Made by a program: the position numbers and the translations under genes
Source: Pseudomonas sp. Choline-02u-1
GTDB lineage: Bacteria; Pseudomonadota; Gammaproteobacteria; Pseudomonadales; Pseudomonadaceae
DNA length: 64,000 bases
Reading direction: 5' to 3'
NCBI RefSeq assembly: GCF_002836515.1
Contig: NZ_PJBC01000061.1
Coordinates: forward strand, 124,001 to 188,000
Shown here: piece after piece, positions 24,967 through 33,356 of the stretch
How positions within the stretch are numbered: position 1 is the stretch's first letter
How the letters are laid out: each line of letters starts with the position of its first letter
The notes under the pieces: model-generated
Databases searched by the model: none
Seen by the model: only the letters and a program-made list of their open reading frames with translations
What the model was told of the DNA's origin: nothing

Positions 24967-26360
24967 TGTTTAGCCCCTATCCGAATTACCAGCGAACTGG
25001 TCTGAAATGGTTCGAACATTTACCAGAGTCGTGGGCTGTCCTGCGCACAAAGCAAATGTTCCGCTTAATAATTGAAAAAGCTCCAGCTAATAACCGGATG
25101 GAGTTGCTATCTGTTTACACTCATATTGGCGTGAGGCCGAGAAAAAGCCTTGAGCAACGCGGTAACAAAGCCTCTACTACCGATGGATACTGGGTTGTCA
25201 AAAAGGGAGACATAATTTGCAACAAGCTCCTCGCTTGGATGGGTGCTATCGGTGTGTCCCATTACGAAGGGGTTACCAGTCCAGCCTATGACATTTTGAG
25301 ACCAATAAAGTCATGCAACACTGACTATTACCATTTTCTATTTAGAACGAAAAAATATCTACAACAGTTCAAATTGAGATCGAGGGGCATAATGGATATG
25401 CGCCTCAGGCTATATTTTGATCAGTTTGGACAGATAGCAATTCCAGTGCCGCCGCCAGCAGAGCAAGACCAGATCGTCGCCTATCTGCGCGCGCAGGATA
25501 CCCAAATCGCCCGTTTCATCAAGGTTAAGCGCGATCTCATCAAGCTACTCACCGAACAGAAGCTGCGCATCATCGACCACGCAGTCACGCGTGGCCTCGC
25601 CCCTTCAGTTAGGCTGAAGCCTTCCGGCATCAAATGGCTGGGCAATGTGCCGGAGCATTGGGAAGTGAAGCCACTCAAACGTTGGGTGAGGCTAAATACC
25701 AGCACTCTGGGCGAAAAGACCAATCCGGATTTTGAATTCCGCTACGTGGACATCGGCTCGGTGCAAACCGGGCGATTAGCGAAGGAACTTGAACGTATCC
25801 GTTTCGAGTCCGCCCCGTCCCGAGCGCGTCGCGTCCTACGCCGAGGCGACACAATCATCTCGACTGTGCGGACGTACCTGAAGGCCATTTGGTATGTCAG
25901 TGAGGACGCGGATGACCTGATCGCATCTACCGGCTTCGCGGTGCTCACGCCTGGCACAAGTGTTGAGCCCGAATATCTCGGTTACGTCATCCAGAGCAGT
26001 GCCTTTGTGAACCGGGTGGTGGCGAACTCCATCGGTATCGCGTATCCCGCCATCGCAGAAACTGTACTGGGACGCTTCCCTGTGGCGTTGCCATCGACCG
26101 TAGATGAGCAGCAGGCCATCGTTGCGCACATCAAGACAGAGAGCGCGCCGCTGGATGACGCCATCGCCCGCACCGAACAAGAAATCAAACTGATCCGCGA
26201 ATACCGTGACCGTCTAATTGCCGATGTCGTCACCGGCCAAGTGGACGTGCGCGGCTGGCAGCCCGGCCCTGACGACGTGATGGACGACGCGGCGCTGGGC
26301 GTGCTGGGCGATGCACAGGAAGATGTGACCGAAGAGGAGGATAGCGATGGCGAAGACTGA
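24966..26360 (+). CDS. hsdS: Type I restriction-modification, specificity subunit
   Basis: A 464-residue HsdS with two target-recognition domains (about 1-155 and 215-395) and two conserved helical spacers: PPPAEQDQIVAYLRAQDTQI (about 162-181) and STVDEQQAIVAHIKTESAPL (about 378-397). Each recognition half begins with a matching entry motif (TGLKWFEHLPESW; SGIKWLGNVPEHW). It dictates the DNA site bound by both methylation and restriction complexes. The first recognition domain is clearly more AT-rich than the second and than hsdM/hsdR, suggesting it came from elsewhere. It overlaps hsdR by 14 bases. The recognition sequence cannot be read from the protein. Confidence 0.92.
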   Translation: MFSPYPNYQRTGLKWFEHLPESWAVLRTKQMFRLIIEKAPANNRMELLSVYTHIGVRPRKSLEQRGNKASTTDGYWVVKKGDIICNKLLAWMGAIGVSHYEGVTSPAYDILRPIKSCNTDYYHFLFRTKKYLQQFKLRSRGIMDMRLRLYFDQFGQIAIPVPPPAEQDQIVAYLRAQDTQIARFIKVKRDLIKLLTEQKLRIIDHAVTRGLAPSVRLKPSGIKWLGNVPEHWEVKPLKRWVRLNTSTLGEKTNPDFEFRYVDIGSVQTGRLAKELERIRFESAPSRARRVLRRGDTIISTVRTYLKAIWYVSEDADDLIASTGFAVLTPGTSVEPEYLGYVIQSSAFVNRVVANSIGIAYPAIAETVLGRFPVALPSTVDEQQAIVAHIKTESAPLDDAIARTEQEIKLIREYRDRLIADVVTGQVDVRGWQPGPDDVMDDAALGVLGDAQEDVTEEEDSDGED

Positions 26361-29300
26361 CACCAGTGAGCGCTGGTTCGAGGCGCGCGTTGTGCGGGGC
26401 TTGACCGGCGTGCCGCAGCCTGAGTACAGCCATGAGCTGGCTCCCACGGACTTCGCCGCCACCCACAACGGCTACGTGCAGGGCAAGCCCATCGACTACA
26501 ACCGCGACGTGGCGCTGGATGTGACGCAGTTGCTCGCCTTCTTGCAGGCCACTCAGCCCAAGGCAGTAGAGACTCTGGAACTGGCAGCGGACGGCATCAA
26601 GCGCACCCAGTTCCTGCACCGGCTGCAAGGCGAGATCACCAAGCGCGGCGTCGTGGACGTGCTGCGCAAGGGCGTGAGCCACGGGCCGGTGCACGTAGAT
26701 CTCTACAAGCTTCTGCCCACACCGGGCAACACCGCCGCAGCGGACGCCTTCGGCAAGAACATCTTTAGCGTCACTCGGCAGGTGCGCTACAGCAACGATT
26801 CCGGTAACGAGCTGGACTTGGCTATCTTCATCAACGGCCTGCCGGTACTGACCTTCGAGTTGAAGAACTCGCTGACCAAGCAAACCCTGGCCGACGCCAT
26901 CGTCCAGTACCAGACCACACGCAGCCCGCAGGAACTATTGTTCCAGTTGGGCCGTTGCGTGGCGCACGTCGCGGTTGATGACTCGGAAGCTGCGTTCTGC
27001 ACCGAGCTGAAGGGCAAGGCATCATGGTTCCTGCCCTTCAACCAGGGCTGGAACAGCGGCGCGGGCAACCCGCCCAACCCGGAGGGTCTGAAGACCGATT
27101 ACCTGTGGAAGCAGGTGCTGACCCGCGAGTCGCTGGCCAACATCATCGAGAGTTACGCGCAGGTGGTGGAGGAGGAAGAAGCGGACGCTGGTGGCAAGAA
27201 ACGCAAGAAGCGCAAGCAAATCTTCCCGCGCTTCCATCAGTTGCGCACGGTGCGTGCTCTGCTGTGCCGCGCCCATAGCGACGGAGTGGGCAAGCGCTAT
27301 CTGATCCAGCATTCGGCAGGCAGCGGCAAGAGCAACACGATTGCCTGGCTGGCGCACCAGTTGGTGGAGCTGCGCCGCAAGGATGACCCGATGACGGCGC
27401 AGTTCGATTCCATTATCGTCATCACCGACCGACGCGCGCTGGACACGCAGATTGCCCGCACCATCAAGGGTTACGACCACGTGGCGGCGATCTTCGGCCA
27501 CTCCGACAACGCGCAGGAGCTGCGAGAGTACCTGCGCCGGGGTAAGAAGATCATCGTTACCACGGTGCAGAAATTCCCGTTCATCCTCGATGAGCTGGGC
27601 GACCTCTCCGGCAAGAGCTTCGCGCTGTTGATTGACGAAGCGCATTCCAGCCAAGGCGGAAAGACTACGGCGCGCATGCACGAAGCCCTCGGCGGCAAGG
27701 TCGCCGAGGAGGAGTTCGAGGAGGACAGCACGCAGGATGCGGTCAACACGGAGATTGAGAAGCGCATCGCTTCGCGCAAGCTGCTCGCCAACGCCAGCTA
27801 CTTCGCGTTCACTGCCACGCCCAAGAACAAGACGCTGGAGTTGTTCGGCGAGAAAACCCTAACCGGCGACAAAATGCAATTCCGCTCGCCAGAGGAGCTG
27901 ACCTACACCACCAAGCAGGCCATCCAGGAGAAGTTCATCCTCGACGTGGTGGAGAACTACACCACCTACAACAGCTTCTACCAAGTGGCCAAGAAGGTGG
28001 AGGACGACCCGGAATTCGACAAGGTGAAGGCGCTTAAAAAGATCCGCCACTACGTCGAGTCGCACGACAAGGCCATCCGCCGCAAGGCCGAGATCATGGT
28101 TGATCATTTCATCGCTCAGGTCGCGGGCAAGCAGAAGATCGGCGGCAAGGCGAGGGCGATGATTGTGTGCAACGGCATCGCGCGTGCCATCGACTACTGG
28201 CGCGAGGTATCGGACTACCTCACGCAGATCAAGAGCTCGCATAAGGCCATCGTGGCGTACTCTGGTGACTTTGAGATCAGTGGTCAAAGGAAGACCGAGG
28301 CTGATCTCAATGGGTTTCCGAGCAAAGACATTCCGGCCAATCTCAAGCAAGACCCGTATCGCTTCCTGATCGTTGCCAACAAGTTTGTCACCGGCTTCGA
28401 TGAGCCCTTGCTGCACACGATGTACGTGGACAAGCCGCTGGCGGGCGTGCTGGCTGTTCAGACCCTGTCACGCTTGAACCGAGCCCATCCGCAGAAGCAT
28501 GACACTTTCGTGCTCGACTTCGCCGACAATGGCGAGGCAGTGAAGACGGCGTTCCAGGACTACTACCGCGCCACCATCCAGACAGGCGAAACCGATGCCA
28601 ACAAGCTGCACGACCTGAAGGCCGAACTCGACGGGCAACAGGTGTATAGCTGGCAGCAGGTAGAGGAATTGGTGGCGCTCTACGTGAGCGGTGCAGACCG
28701 GGACAAAATCGACCCCATCCTTGATTCTTGCGTGGCCGAATACACGGACGAGCTCGGGGAGGACGATCAGGTCAAGTTCAAGGGTAAAGCCAAGGCCTTC
28801 GTGCGCAGCTACGGCTTTCTTGCTGCAATCCTGAGCTACGGCCACCCCACGTGGGAGAAGCTCTCGATCTTCCTGAACTTCCTAATCCCCAAGCTACCCG
28901 CACCCAAAGAGGAAGACCTCTCCAAGGGAGTGCTGGAGACCATCGATATGGACAGCTACCGGGTGGAGGCCAAAGCGGCGCTTATGATGGCTATGGCCGA
29001 CGTAGACGCCACAGTCGATCCAGTACCGCCTGGAAGCGCTGGCGGCAAGGGCGAGGCAAACACCGACAAGCTTTCCGCGATCATCAAGACCTTCAACGAC
29101 TTGTTCGGCAACATCGAGTGGAAGGACGAAGACAAGATCCGCATGGTCATCGCCGAGGAAATCCCGGCGCGCGTGGCGCAGGACAAGGCCTACCAGAACG
29201 CGCAGGCGAACTCCGACAAGCAAAACGCCAAGCTGGAGCACGACAAGGCGCTAAACCGCGTGGTACTGGAGCTGCTGTCTGACCACACAGAGCTGTTCAA

Positions 29301-29769
29301 GCAGTTCAGTGACAATCAAAATTTCAAACGCTGGCTGACTGACATGGTGTTCGATGCTACCTATCAACCCAGAGATGCTGTTGAAGCACGCCGTGGTGGG
29401 ATGACAAGGGAACGCTCCCGTAAAGTCATACAGGAGAAGTTCGGTTTTGCAGGTATCTGGTCGCAAGCGGTAGACGCTCTTTTTGATCATTTAGAGCGAG
29501 GCCGAAACAAGTTAGGACTCTCTGATTTGGTTGAAATAGAGCAATCAACTGGGCTGTCCGTCAGCAACATCTTGTTCCCTATATTGAACGTACTGTCCAC
29601 TAACGACGTGGGTATTCTGCGTCGCGAGTTCCTTAATGATGCCCGACTGCCGATGGATTTCGACGCGGTAAATAATCTTGCTAACGCGCACCGAGAAGAA
29701 AGTGATTGGGCAGAGCGTCTGTCAATCCGATGGACACTCCAGGATGTTAGGGGAAATATGCATGGGTGA
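26347..29769 (+). CDS. hsdR: Type I restriction-modification, restriction/translocase subunit
   Basis: An 1140-residue HsdR. The N-terminal nuclease has the PD-(D/E)xK pattern in ELDLAIFINGLPVLTFELKN (about 157-176). The SF2 translocase has Walker A HSAGSGKSN, motif Ia VITDRRAL, DEAHSSQGG (DEAH), FTATPKNKT (motif III), and VTGFDEP and TLSRLNRAHP (motif V/VI region). The C-terminal helical part links it to HsdM. The operon order M-S-R with overlapping genes implies a single transcript. The last ~160 codons are more AT-rich than the rest. It cuts unmethylated foreign DNA after translocation. Confidence 0.93.
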   Translation: MAKTDTSERWFEARVVRGLTGVPQPEYSHELAPTDFAATHNGYVQGKPIDYNRDVALDVTQLLAFLQATQPKAVETLELAADGIKRTQFLHRLQGEITKRGVVDVLRKGVSHGPVHVDLYKLLPTPGNTAAADAFGKNIFSVTRQVRYSNDSGNELDLAIFINGLPVLTFELKNSLTKQTLADAIVQYQTTRSPQELLFQLGRCVAHVAVDDSEAAFCTELKGKASWFLPFNQGWNSGAGNPPNPEGLKTDYLWKQVLTRESLANIIESYAQVVEEEEADAGGKKRKKRKQIFPRFHQLRTVRALLCRAHSDGVGKRYLIQHSAGSGKSNTIAWLAHQLVELRRKDDPMTAQFDSIIVITDRRALDTQIARTIKGYDHVAAIFGHSDNAQELREYLRRGKKIIVTTVQKFPFILDELGDLSGKSFALLIDEAHSSQGGKTTARMHEALGGKVAEEEFEEDSTQDAVNTEIEKRIASRKLLANASYFAFTATPKNKTLELFGEKTLTGDKMQFRSPEELTYTTKQAIQEKFILDVVENYTTYNSFYQVAKKVEDDPEFDKVKALKKIRHYVESHDKAIRRKAEIMVDHFIAQVAGKQKIGGKARAMIVCNGIARAIDYWREVSDYLTQIKSSHKAIVAYSGDFEISGQRKTEADLNGFPSKDIPANLKQDPYRFLIVANKFVTGFDEPLLHTMYVDKPLAGVLAVQTLSRLNRAHPQKHDTFVLDFADNGEAVKTAFQDYYRATIQTGETDANKLHDLKAELDGQQVYSWQQVEELVALYVSGADRDKIDPILDSCVAEYTDELGEDDQVKFKGKAKAFVRSYGFLAAILSYGHPTWEKLSIFLNFLIPKLPAPKEEDLSKGVLETIDMDSYRVEAKAALMMAMADVDATVDPVPPGSAGGKGEANTDKLSAIIKTFNDLFGNIEWKDEDKIRMVIAEEIPARVAQDKAYQNAQANSDKQNAKLEHDKALNRVVLELLSDHTELFKQFSDNQNFKRWLTDMVFDATYQPRDAVEARRGGMTRERSRKVIQEKFGFAGIWSQAVDALFDHLERGRNKLGLSDLVEIEQSTGLSVSNILFPILNVLSTNDVGILRREFLNDARLPMDFDAVNNLANAHREESDWAERLSIRWTLQDVRGNMHG

Positions 29770-30349
29770 TACCCTACAAACACTGTTCAGTTGGTTTCCA
29801 GTTATGCGGATGCTGTACCAATCTAAATCTGAGCAGGAGTTTGATGACTTTCTAGATCGTCACATTGAAGAGTCCGTACAGCGCATGGAAGCTGAAGCAC
29901 AGCACTTGTCGGAAGATTGTGAAGAGAAATTGTCCGCATTTTTTGCTGCCGCTTTGAGCATGCCGGGGCTTTCTGTAGAGCGCGAGAGCTATAGCAATGG
30001 TCACGTCGACCTGACAATTAGATCAGAGAGTATTAAGCGTCCACAGCGACGCCTGGCCGAAGCAAAGATATATGCAGGGCCCGCTTACCATGCACAAGCT
30101 ATCGAACAACTGGTTTCCCGCTACTCCACTGGGCGACAAAGCCGTGGGTATGTTCTCGAATATGTCAAGAAGCCAGGTATCTCCGACATCGTTGTTAAAC
30201 TGCGCGCCAAAGCTGATCTCGATTTTCCCGTGCATCAACAAGGTGCGACATGCGATCACCAGATGAAATGGGCGTATATCAGCGACCATCGACATACGAG
30301 TCAAGAGCTAATTAGAGTTGTCCACATTAATGTGAATCTTTATCGATGA
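29762..30349 (+). CDS. Putative PD-(D/E)xK nuclease-like protein, fourth gene of the hsd operon
   Basis: A 195-residue protein whose start overlaps the end of hsdR by 8 bases, with an AGGGG ribosome site. A long helical N-terminus (about 1-75, many Glu/Arg) precedes GHVDLTIRS and RRLAEAKIYAGPAYHAQAI: the spacing of Asp and E-A-K suggests a restriction-endonuclease-like core, followed by QLVSRYSTGRQSRGYVLEYV. I do not recognise a named family. Its coding bases are much more AT-rich than most of hsdM/hsdR. Possible roles: an accessory nuclease, or a sensor in the restriction operon. Confidence 0.55.
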   Translation: MGDTLQTLFSWFPVMRMLYQSKSEQEFDDFLDRHIEESVQRMEAEAQHLSEDCEEKLSAFFAAALSMPGLSVERESYSNGHVDLTIRSESIKRPQRRLAEAKIYAGPAYHAQAIEQLVSRYSTGRQSRGYVLEYVKKPGISDIVVKLRAKADLDFPVHQQGATCDHQMKWAYISDHRHTSQELIRVVHINVNLYR

Positions 30350-30455
30350 TTTAGAGCCAGGATAGAAATGAAAGCCCCTGGAGGGCTGCTGTTTCACTGA
30401 TCCTTGATTGGCTTCCTGAGGTGTCAGACACGATCGCTGCTCATCCCACCTCAAG

Positions 30456-30497
30456 AACCCCCCAGCAGGCACATGACCAACTGGGGTTTCTTTTTTG
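30456..30497 (+). terminator. Rho-independent terminator after the hsd operon
   Basis: AACCCCCCAG pairs with CTGGGGTT across a loop of about 15 bases, followed by a run of Ts (TTTCTTTTTT). Confidence 0.75.
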
Positions 30498-30831
30498 TTC
30501 TAGCCACTAACTTTGGCTATTACGCTTAACTCTGGCCGAAATGGCAAATAACTTTGCCCATCTACACCTACAGCTGGCTGGCTGGCTGGCTGGGTCAGCA
30601 GCCGGTTTGTTTTAATGAATCCGCAGCCGTATCTCAATAGGCCGCCCATCAGCGGTGGTTTAGGGGTCTGATGGGCGATGCTGTTTTGATTTCCATAAAT
30701 TGCCTCGTATCAGATGCTCCTAAATCTCCCAGATTTTTTGCCTTCATCAATACCAGATTTTCCGAACAATCTTTGTAGCTTCGCTACAAAATGGACTCCA
30801 CGGATACTGCCCAGCCATCCCTAAAGCTCTC

Positions 30832-30865
30832 AGCGAAAAAGAAAAACCCCGGCGTTAAGCCGGGG
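30832..30865 (-). terminator. gyrB terminator
   Basis: Read on the minus strand: CCCCGGC-loop-GCCGGGG followed by a T-rich tract. It lies about 70 bases beyond the gyrB stop and should end the dnaA-dnaN-recF-gyrB transcript. Confidence 0.88.
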
Positions 30866-30933
30866 TAGTGACGCTTTTTGTCATGACAATAACCTGCACG
30901 AACATGACAATTAACTTGCCCGTCGACAACGGA

Positions 30934-33351
30934 TCAGAAATCCAGGTTGGACACCGCCAACGCGTTGCTTTCGATGAAGTCCCGGCGAGGTTCGACCGCA
31001 TCACCCATCAGGGTGTTGAAGATCTGGTCTGCACCGATGGCGTCTTCGATGGTGACTTTCAGCATGCGGCGCACGCTTGGGTCCATGGTGGTTTCCCACA
31101 GCTGATCCGGGTTCATTTCACCCAGACCTTTGTATCGCTGAATGGTGTGGCGCTTGGTACTTTCGGCCATCAGCCAGTCGAGGGCTTCCTTGAACTCAGT
31201 AACAGCTTTCTTGCGCTCGCCACGCTGGATGTACGCGCCTTCGTCGAGCAGGGTGCTCAGCTGCGCGCCCAGGGTGACCACAGTTTTGTAGTCGTTGCTG
31301 CCGAAGAAGTCGCGGTTGAAGGTGACGTAGTTCGACAGGCCGTGGGAGATCAGTTCGACCTCCGGCAGCCAGACGCCACGTTCACGGTCTTCGCGCAGGC
31401 TGGCTTTGTAGACCAGGCCGGACTTCTCGTTGGTACGCAGACGAACTTCATACTGGGCCAGCCACTCTTGCATTGCTGCATGATCGCCCAGGGTTTCCAG
31501 GCTGACGGCTGGCAGGTAGATGAAGTGCTCGGTCAACTCCTGTGGGTACAGGCGCGACAGACGCTTGAGCGTCTTCATGACCATACGGAAGTCATTCACC
31601 AGACGCTCCAGCGCTTCACCGGAAATGCCGGGGGCTTCTTCGTTCAGGTGCAGGCTCGCATCTTCCAGAGCCGACTGAGTCATGTACTCTTCCATGGCGT
31701 CGTCGTCTTTGATGTATTGCTCTTGCTTGCCTTTCTTGACCTTGTACAGCGGCGGCTGGGCAATGTAGATGTAGCCACGCTCGATCAGCTCCGGCAACTG
31801 ACGGAAGAAGAAAGTCAGCAGCAGGGTGCGGATGTGCGAACCGTCGACGTCAGCGTCGGTCATGATGATGATGTTGTGATAGCGCAACTTGTCGATGTTG
31901 TACTCTTCGCGACCGATGCCGCAGCCCAGCGCGGTGATCAGCGTGCCCACTTCCTGGGAAGAGATCATCTTGTCAAAGCGAGCTTTCTCGACGTTGAGGA
32001 TCTTGCCCTTCAACGGCAGGATCGCCTGGGTCTTGCGGTTACGTCCCTGCTTGGCAGAGCCGCCCGCGGAGTCACCTTCCACCAGGTACAGTTCGGACAG
32101 CGCCGGGTCTTTTTCCTGGCAGTCAGCGAGTTTGCCCGGCAGGCCGGCGATGTCCAGCGCGCCTTTGCGGCGGGTCATCTCACGAGCCTTGCGCGCCGCT
32201 TCACGGGCACGGGCGGCGTCGATCATCTTGCCGACCACCAGCTTGGCTTCGTTCGGGTTTTCCAGGAGGAAGTCGGAGAAGTATTTGCCCATTTCCTGCT
32301 CGACCGCAGTCTTCACTTCGGAAGACACCAACTTGTCTTTGGTCTGCGAGCTGAACTTCGGATCCGGCACTTTCACCGAGATGATTGCGGTCAGGCCTTC
32401 ACGGGCATCGTCACCGGTGGTGGCGACTTTGTGCTTCTTCGCCAGACCTTCCTGCTCGATGTAGTTGTTCAGGTTACGCGTCAACGCCGAACGGAAGCCG
32501 ACCAGGTGGGTGCCGCCGTCGCGCTGCGGAATGTTGTTGGTGAAGCACAACAGGTTCTCGTTGAAGCTGTCGTTCCACTGCAGGGCGATTTCCACGCCGA
32601 TGCCGTCTTCGCGCTGGATGTTGAAGTGGAACACCTGATTGACCGCAGTCTTGTTGGTGTTCAGGTATTCAACGAACGCACGCAGGCCGCCTTCGTATTT
32701 GAACAGCTCTTCCTTGCCGCTGCGCTCATCCTTGAGGACGATGCCGACACCGGAGTTGAGGAACGACAGTTCACGAATGCGCTTGGCGAGGATGTCCCAG
32801 CTGAAGTGAATGTTCTTGAAGGTTTCGCTGGAAGCTTTGAAGTGAATCTGGGTGCCGGTGGTTTCGCTGTCGCCAACGATGGCCATCGGTGCCTGAGGTA
32901 CGCCGTGAACGTAGGTCTGTTCCCAGATCTTGCCGCTGCGGCGGACGGTCAGAACCAGCTCTTCGGACAGCGCGTTCACTACCGAAACACCTACACCGTG
33001 CAGACCGCCGGATACCTTGTAGGAGTTGTCGTCGAACTTACCGCCAGCGTGGAGGACGGTCATGATGACCTCGGCGGCGGAAACGCCTTCCTCTTTATGC
33101 ACGTCTACCGGGATGCCACGACCGTTGTCTTTAACGGTGATGGATTCGTCCGGGTGGATGATGATGCTGATGTCGTCGCAATGGCCGGCGAGGGCTTCGT
33201 CGATCGAGTTGTCGACCACCTCGAACACCATGTGGTGCAGACCGCTACCATCGTCGGTGTCACCAATGTACATACCGGGACGTTTGCGTACGGCATCCAG
33301 GCCTTTCAGCACTTTAATGCTCGTTGAGTCGTACGTATTTTCTTCGCTCAA
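30934..33351 (-). CDS. gyrB: DNA gyrase subunit B
   Basis: An 805-residue ATPase subunit of gyrase, which introduces negative supercoils using ATP. GHKL motifs: VVDNSIDEALAG, DNGRGIPV, GLHGVGVSVVNALS. The TOPRIM domain shows LVEGDSAGGSAKQGRN and MTDADVDGSHIRTLLL, and the C-terminus has QRYKGLGEMNP. The start is a TTG at 33351, giving the exact family N-terminus SEENTYDSTSIKVLKGLDAV; upstream ATGs in frame lie inside recF. Five bases separate it from the recF stop. Transcribed with dnaA, dnaN and recF. Confidence 0.97.
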   Translation of the reverse strand: MSEENTYDSTSIKVLKGLDAVRKRPGMYIGDTDDGSGLHHMVFEVVDNSIDEALAGHCDDISIIIHPDESITVKDNGRGIPVDVHKEEGVSAAEVIMTVLHAGGKFDDNSYKVSGGLHGVGVSVVNALSEELVLTVRRSGKIWEQTYVHGVPQAPMAIVGDSETTGTQIHFKASSETFKNIHFSWDILAKRIRELSFLNSGVGIVLKDERSGKEELFKYEGGLRAFVEYLNTNKTAVNQVFHFNIQREDGIGVEIALQWNDSFNENLLCFTNNIPQRDGGTHLVGFRSALTRNLNNYIEQEGLAKKHKVATTGDDAREGLTAIISVKVPDPKFSSQTKDKLVSSEVKTAVEQEMGKYFSDFLLENPNEAKLVVGKMIDAARAREAARKAREMTRRKGALDIAGLPGKLADCQEKDPALSELYLVEGDSAGGSAKQGRNRKTQAILPLKGKILNVEKARFDKMISSQEVGTLITALGCGIGREEYNIDKLRYHNIIIMTDADVDGSHIRTLLLTFFFRQLPELIERGYIYIAQPPLYKVKKGKQEQYIKDDDAMEEYMTQSALEDASLHLNEEAPGISGEALERLVNDFRMVMKTLKRLSRLYPQELTEHFIYLPAVSLETLGDHAAMQEWLAQYEVRLRTNEKSGLVYKASLREDRERGVWLPEVELISHGLSNYVTFNRDFFGSNDYKTVVTLGAQLSTLLDEGAYIQRGERKKAVTEFKEALDWLMAESTKRHTIQRYKGLGEMNPDQLWETTMDPSVRRMLKVTIEDAIGADQIFNTLMGDAVEPRRDFIESNALAVSNLDF

Positions 33352-33356
33352 TGCCT

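Larger units (their letters stand above)
30350..30933. other. Intergenic region between the hsd operon and gyrB
   Basis: About 584 bases with no gene. It holds a plus-strand terminator (30456-30497), five short GGCT direct repeats around 30574-30592, and the gyrB terminator (30832-30865). This is the right-hand junction of the accessory block. I see no tRNA, integrase or clear direct repeats marking an insertion. Confidence 0.6.

Noticed and set aside
28844..28855. CCCACGTGGGAG as a second parS site in hsdR
   Set aside because: Only the central CCACGTGG matches; the outer bases of the 16-bp parS consensus are absent.
30574..30592. GGCT tandem repeats as an insertion-sequence end
   Set aside because: Very short, no matching inverted copy and no transposase nearby.
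30868..33327. An 819-codon open frame on the plus strand opposite gyrB
   Set aside because: It is the complement of a highly conserved gene with strong third-position GC bias, has no ribosome site and no recognisable domain. The same explanation covers long antisense frames opposite dnaN/dnaA, atpA, atpD, glmU and glmS.
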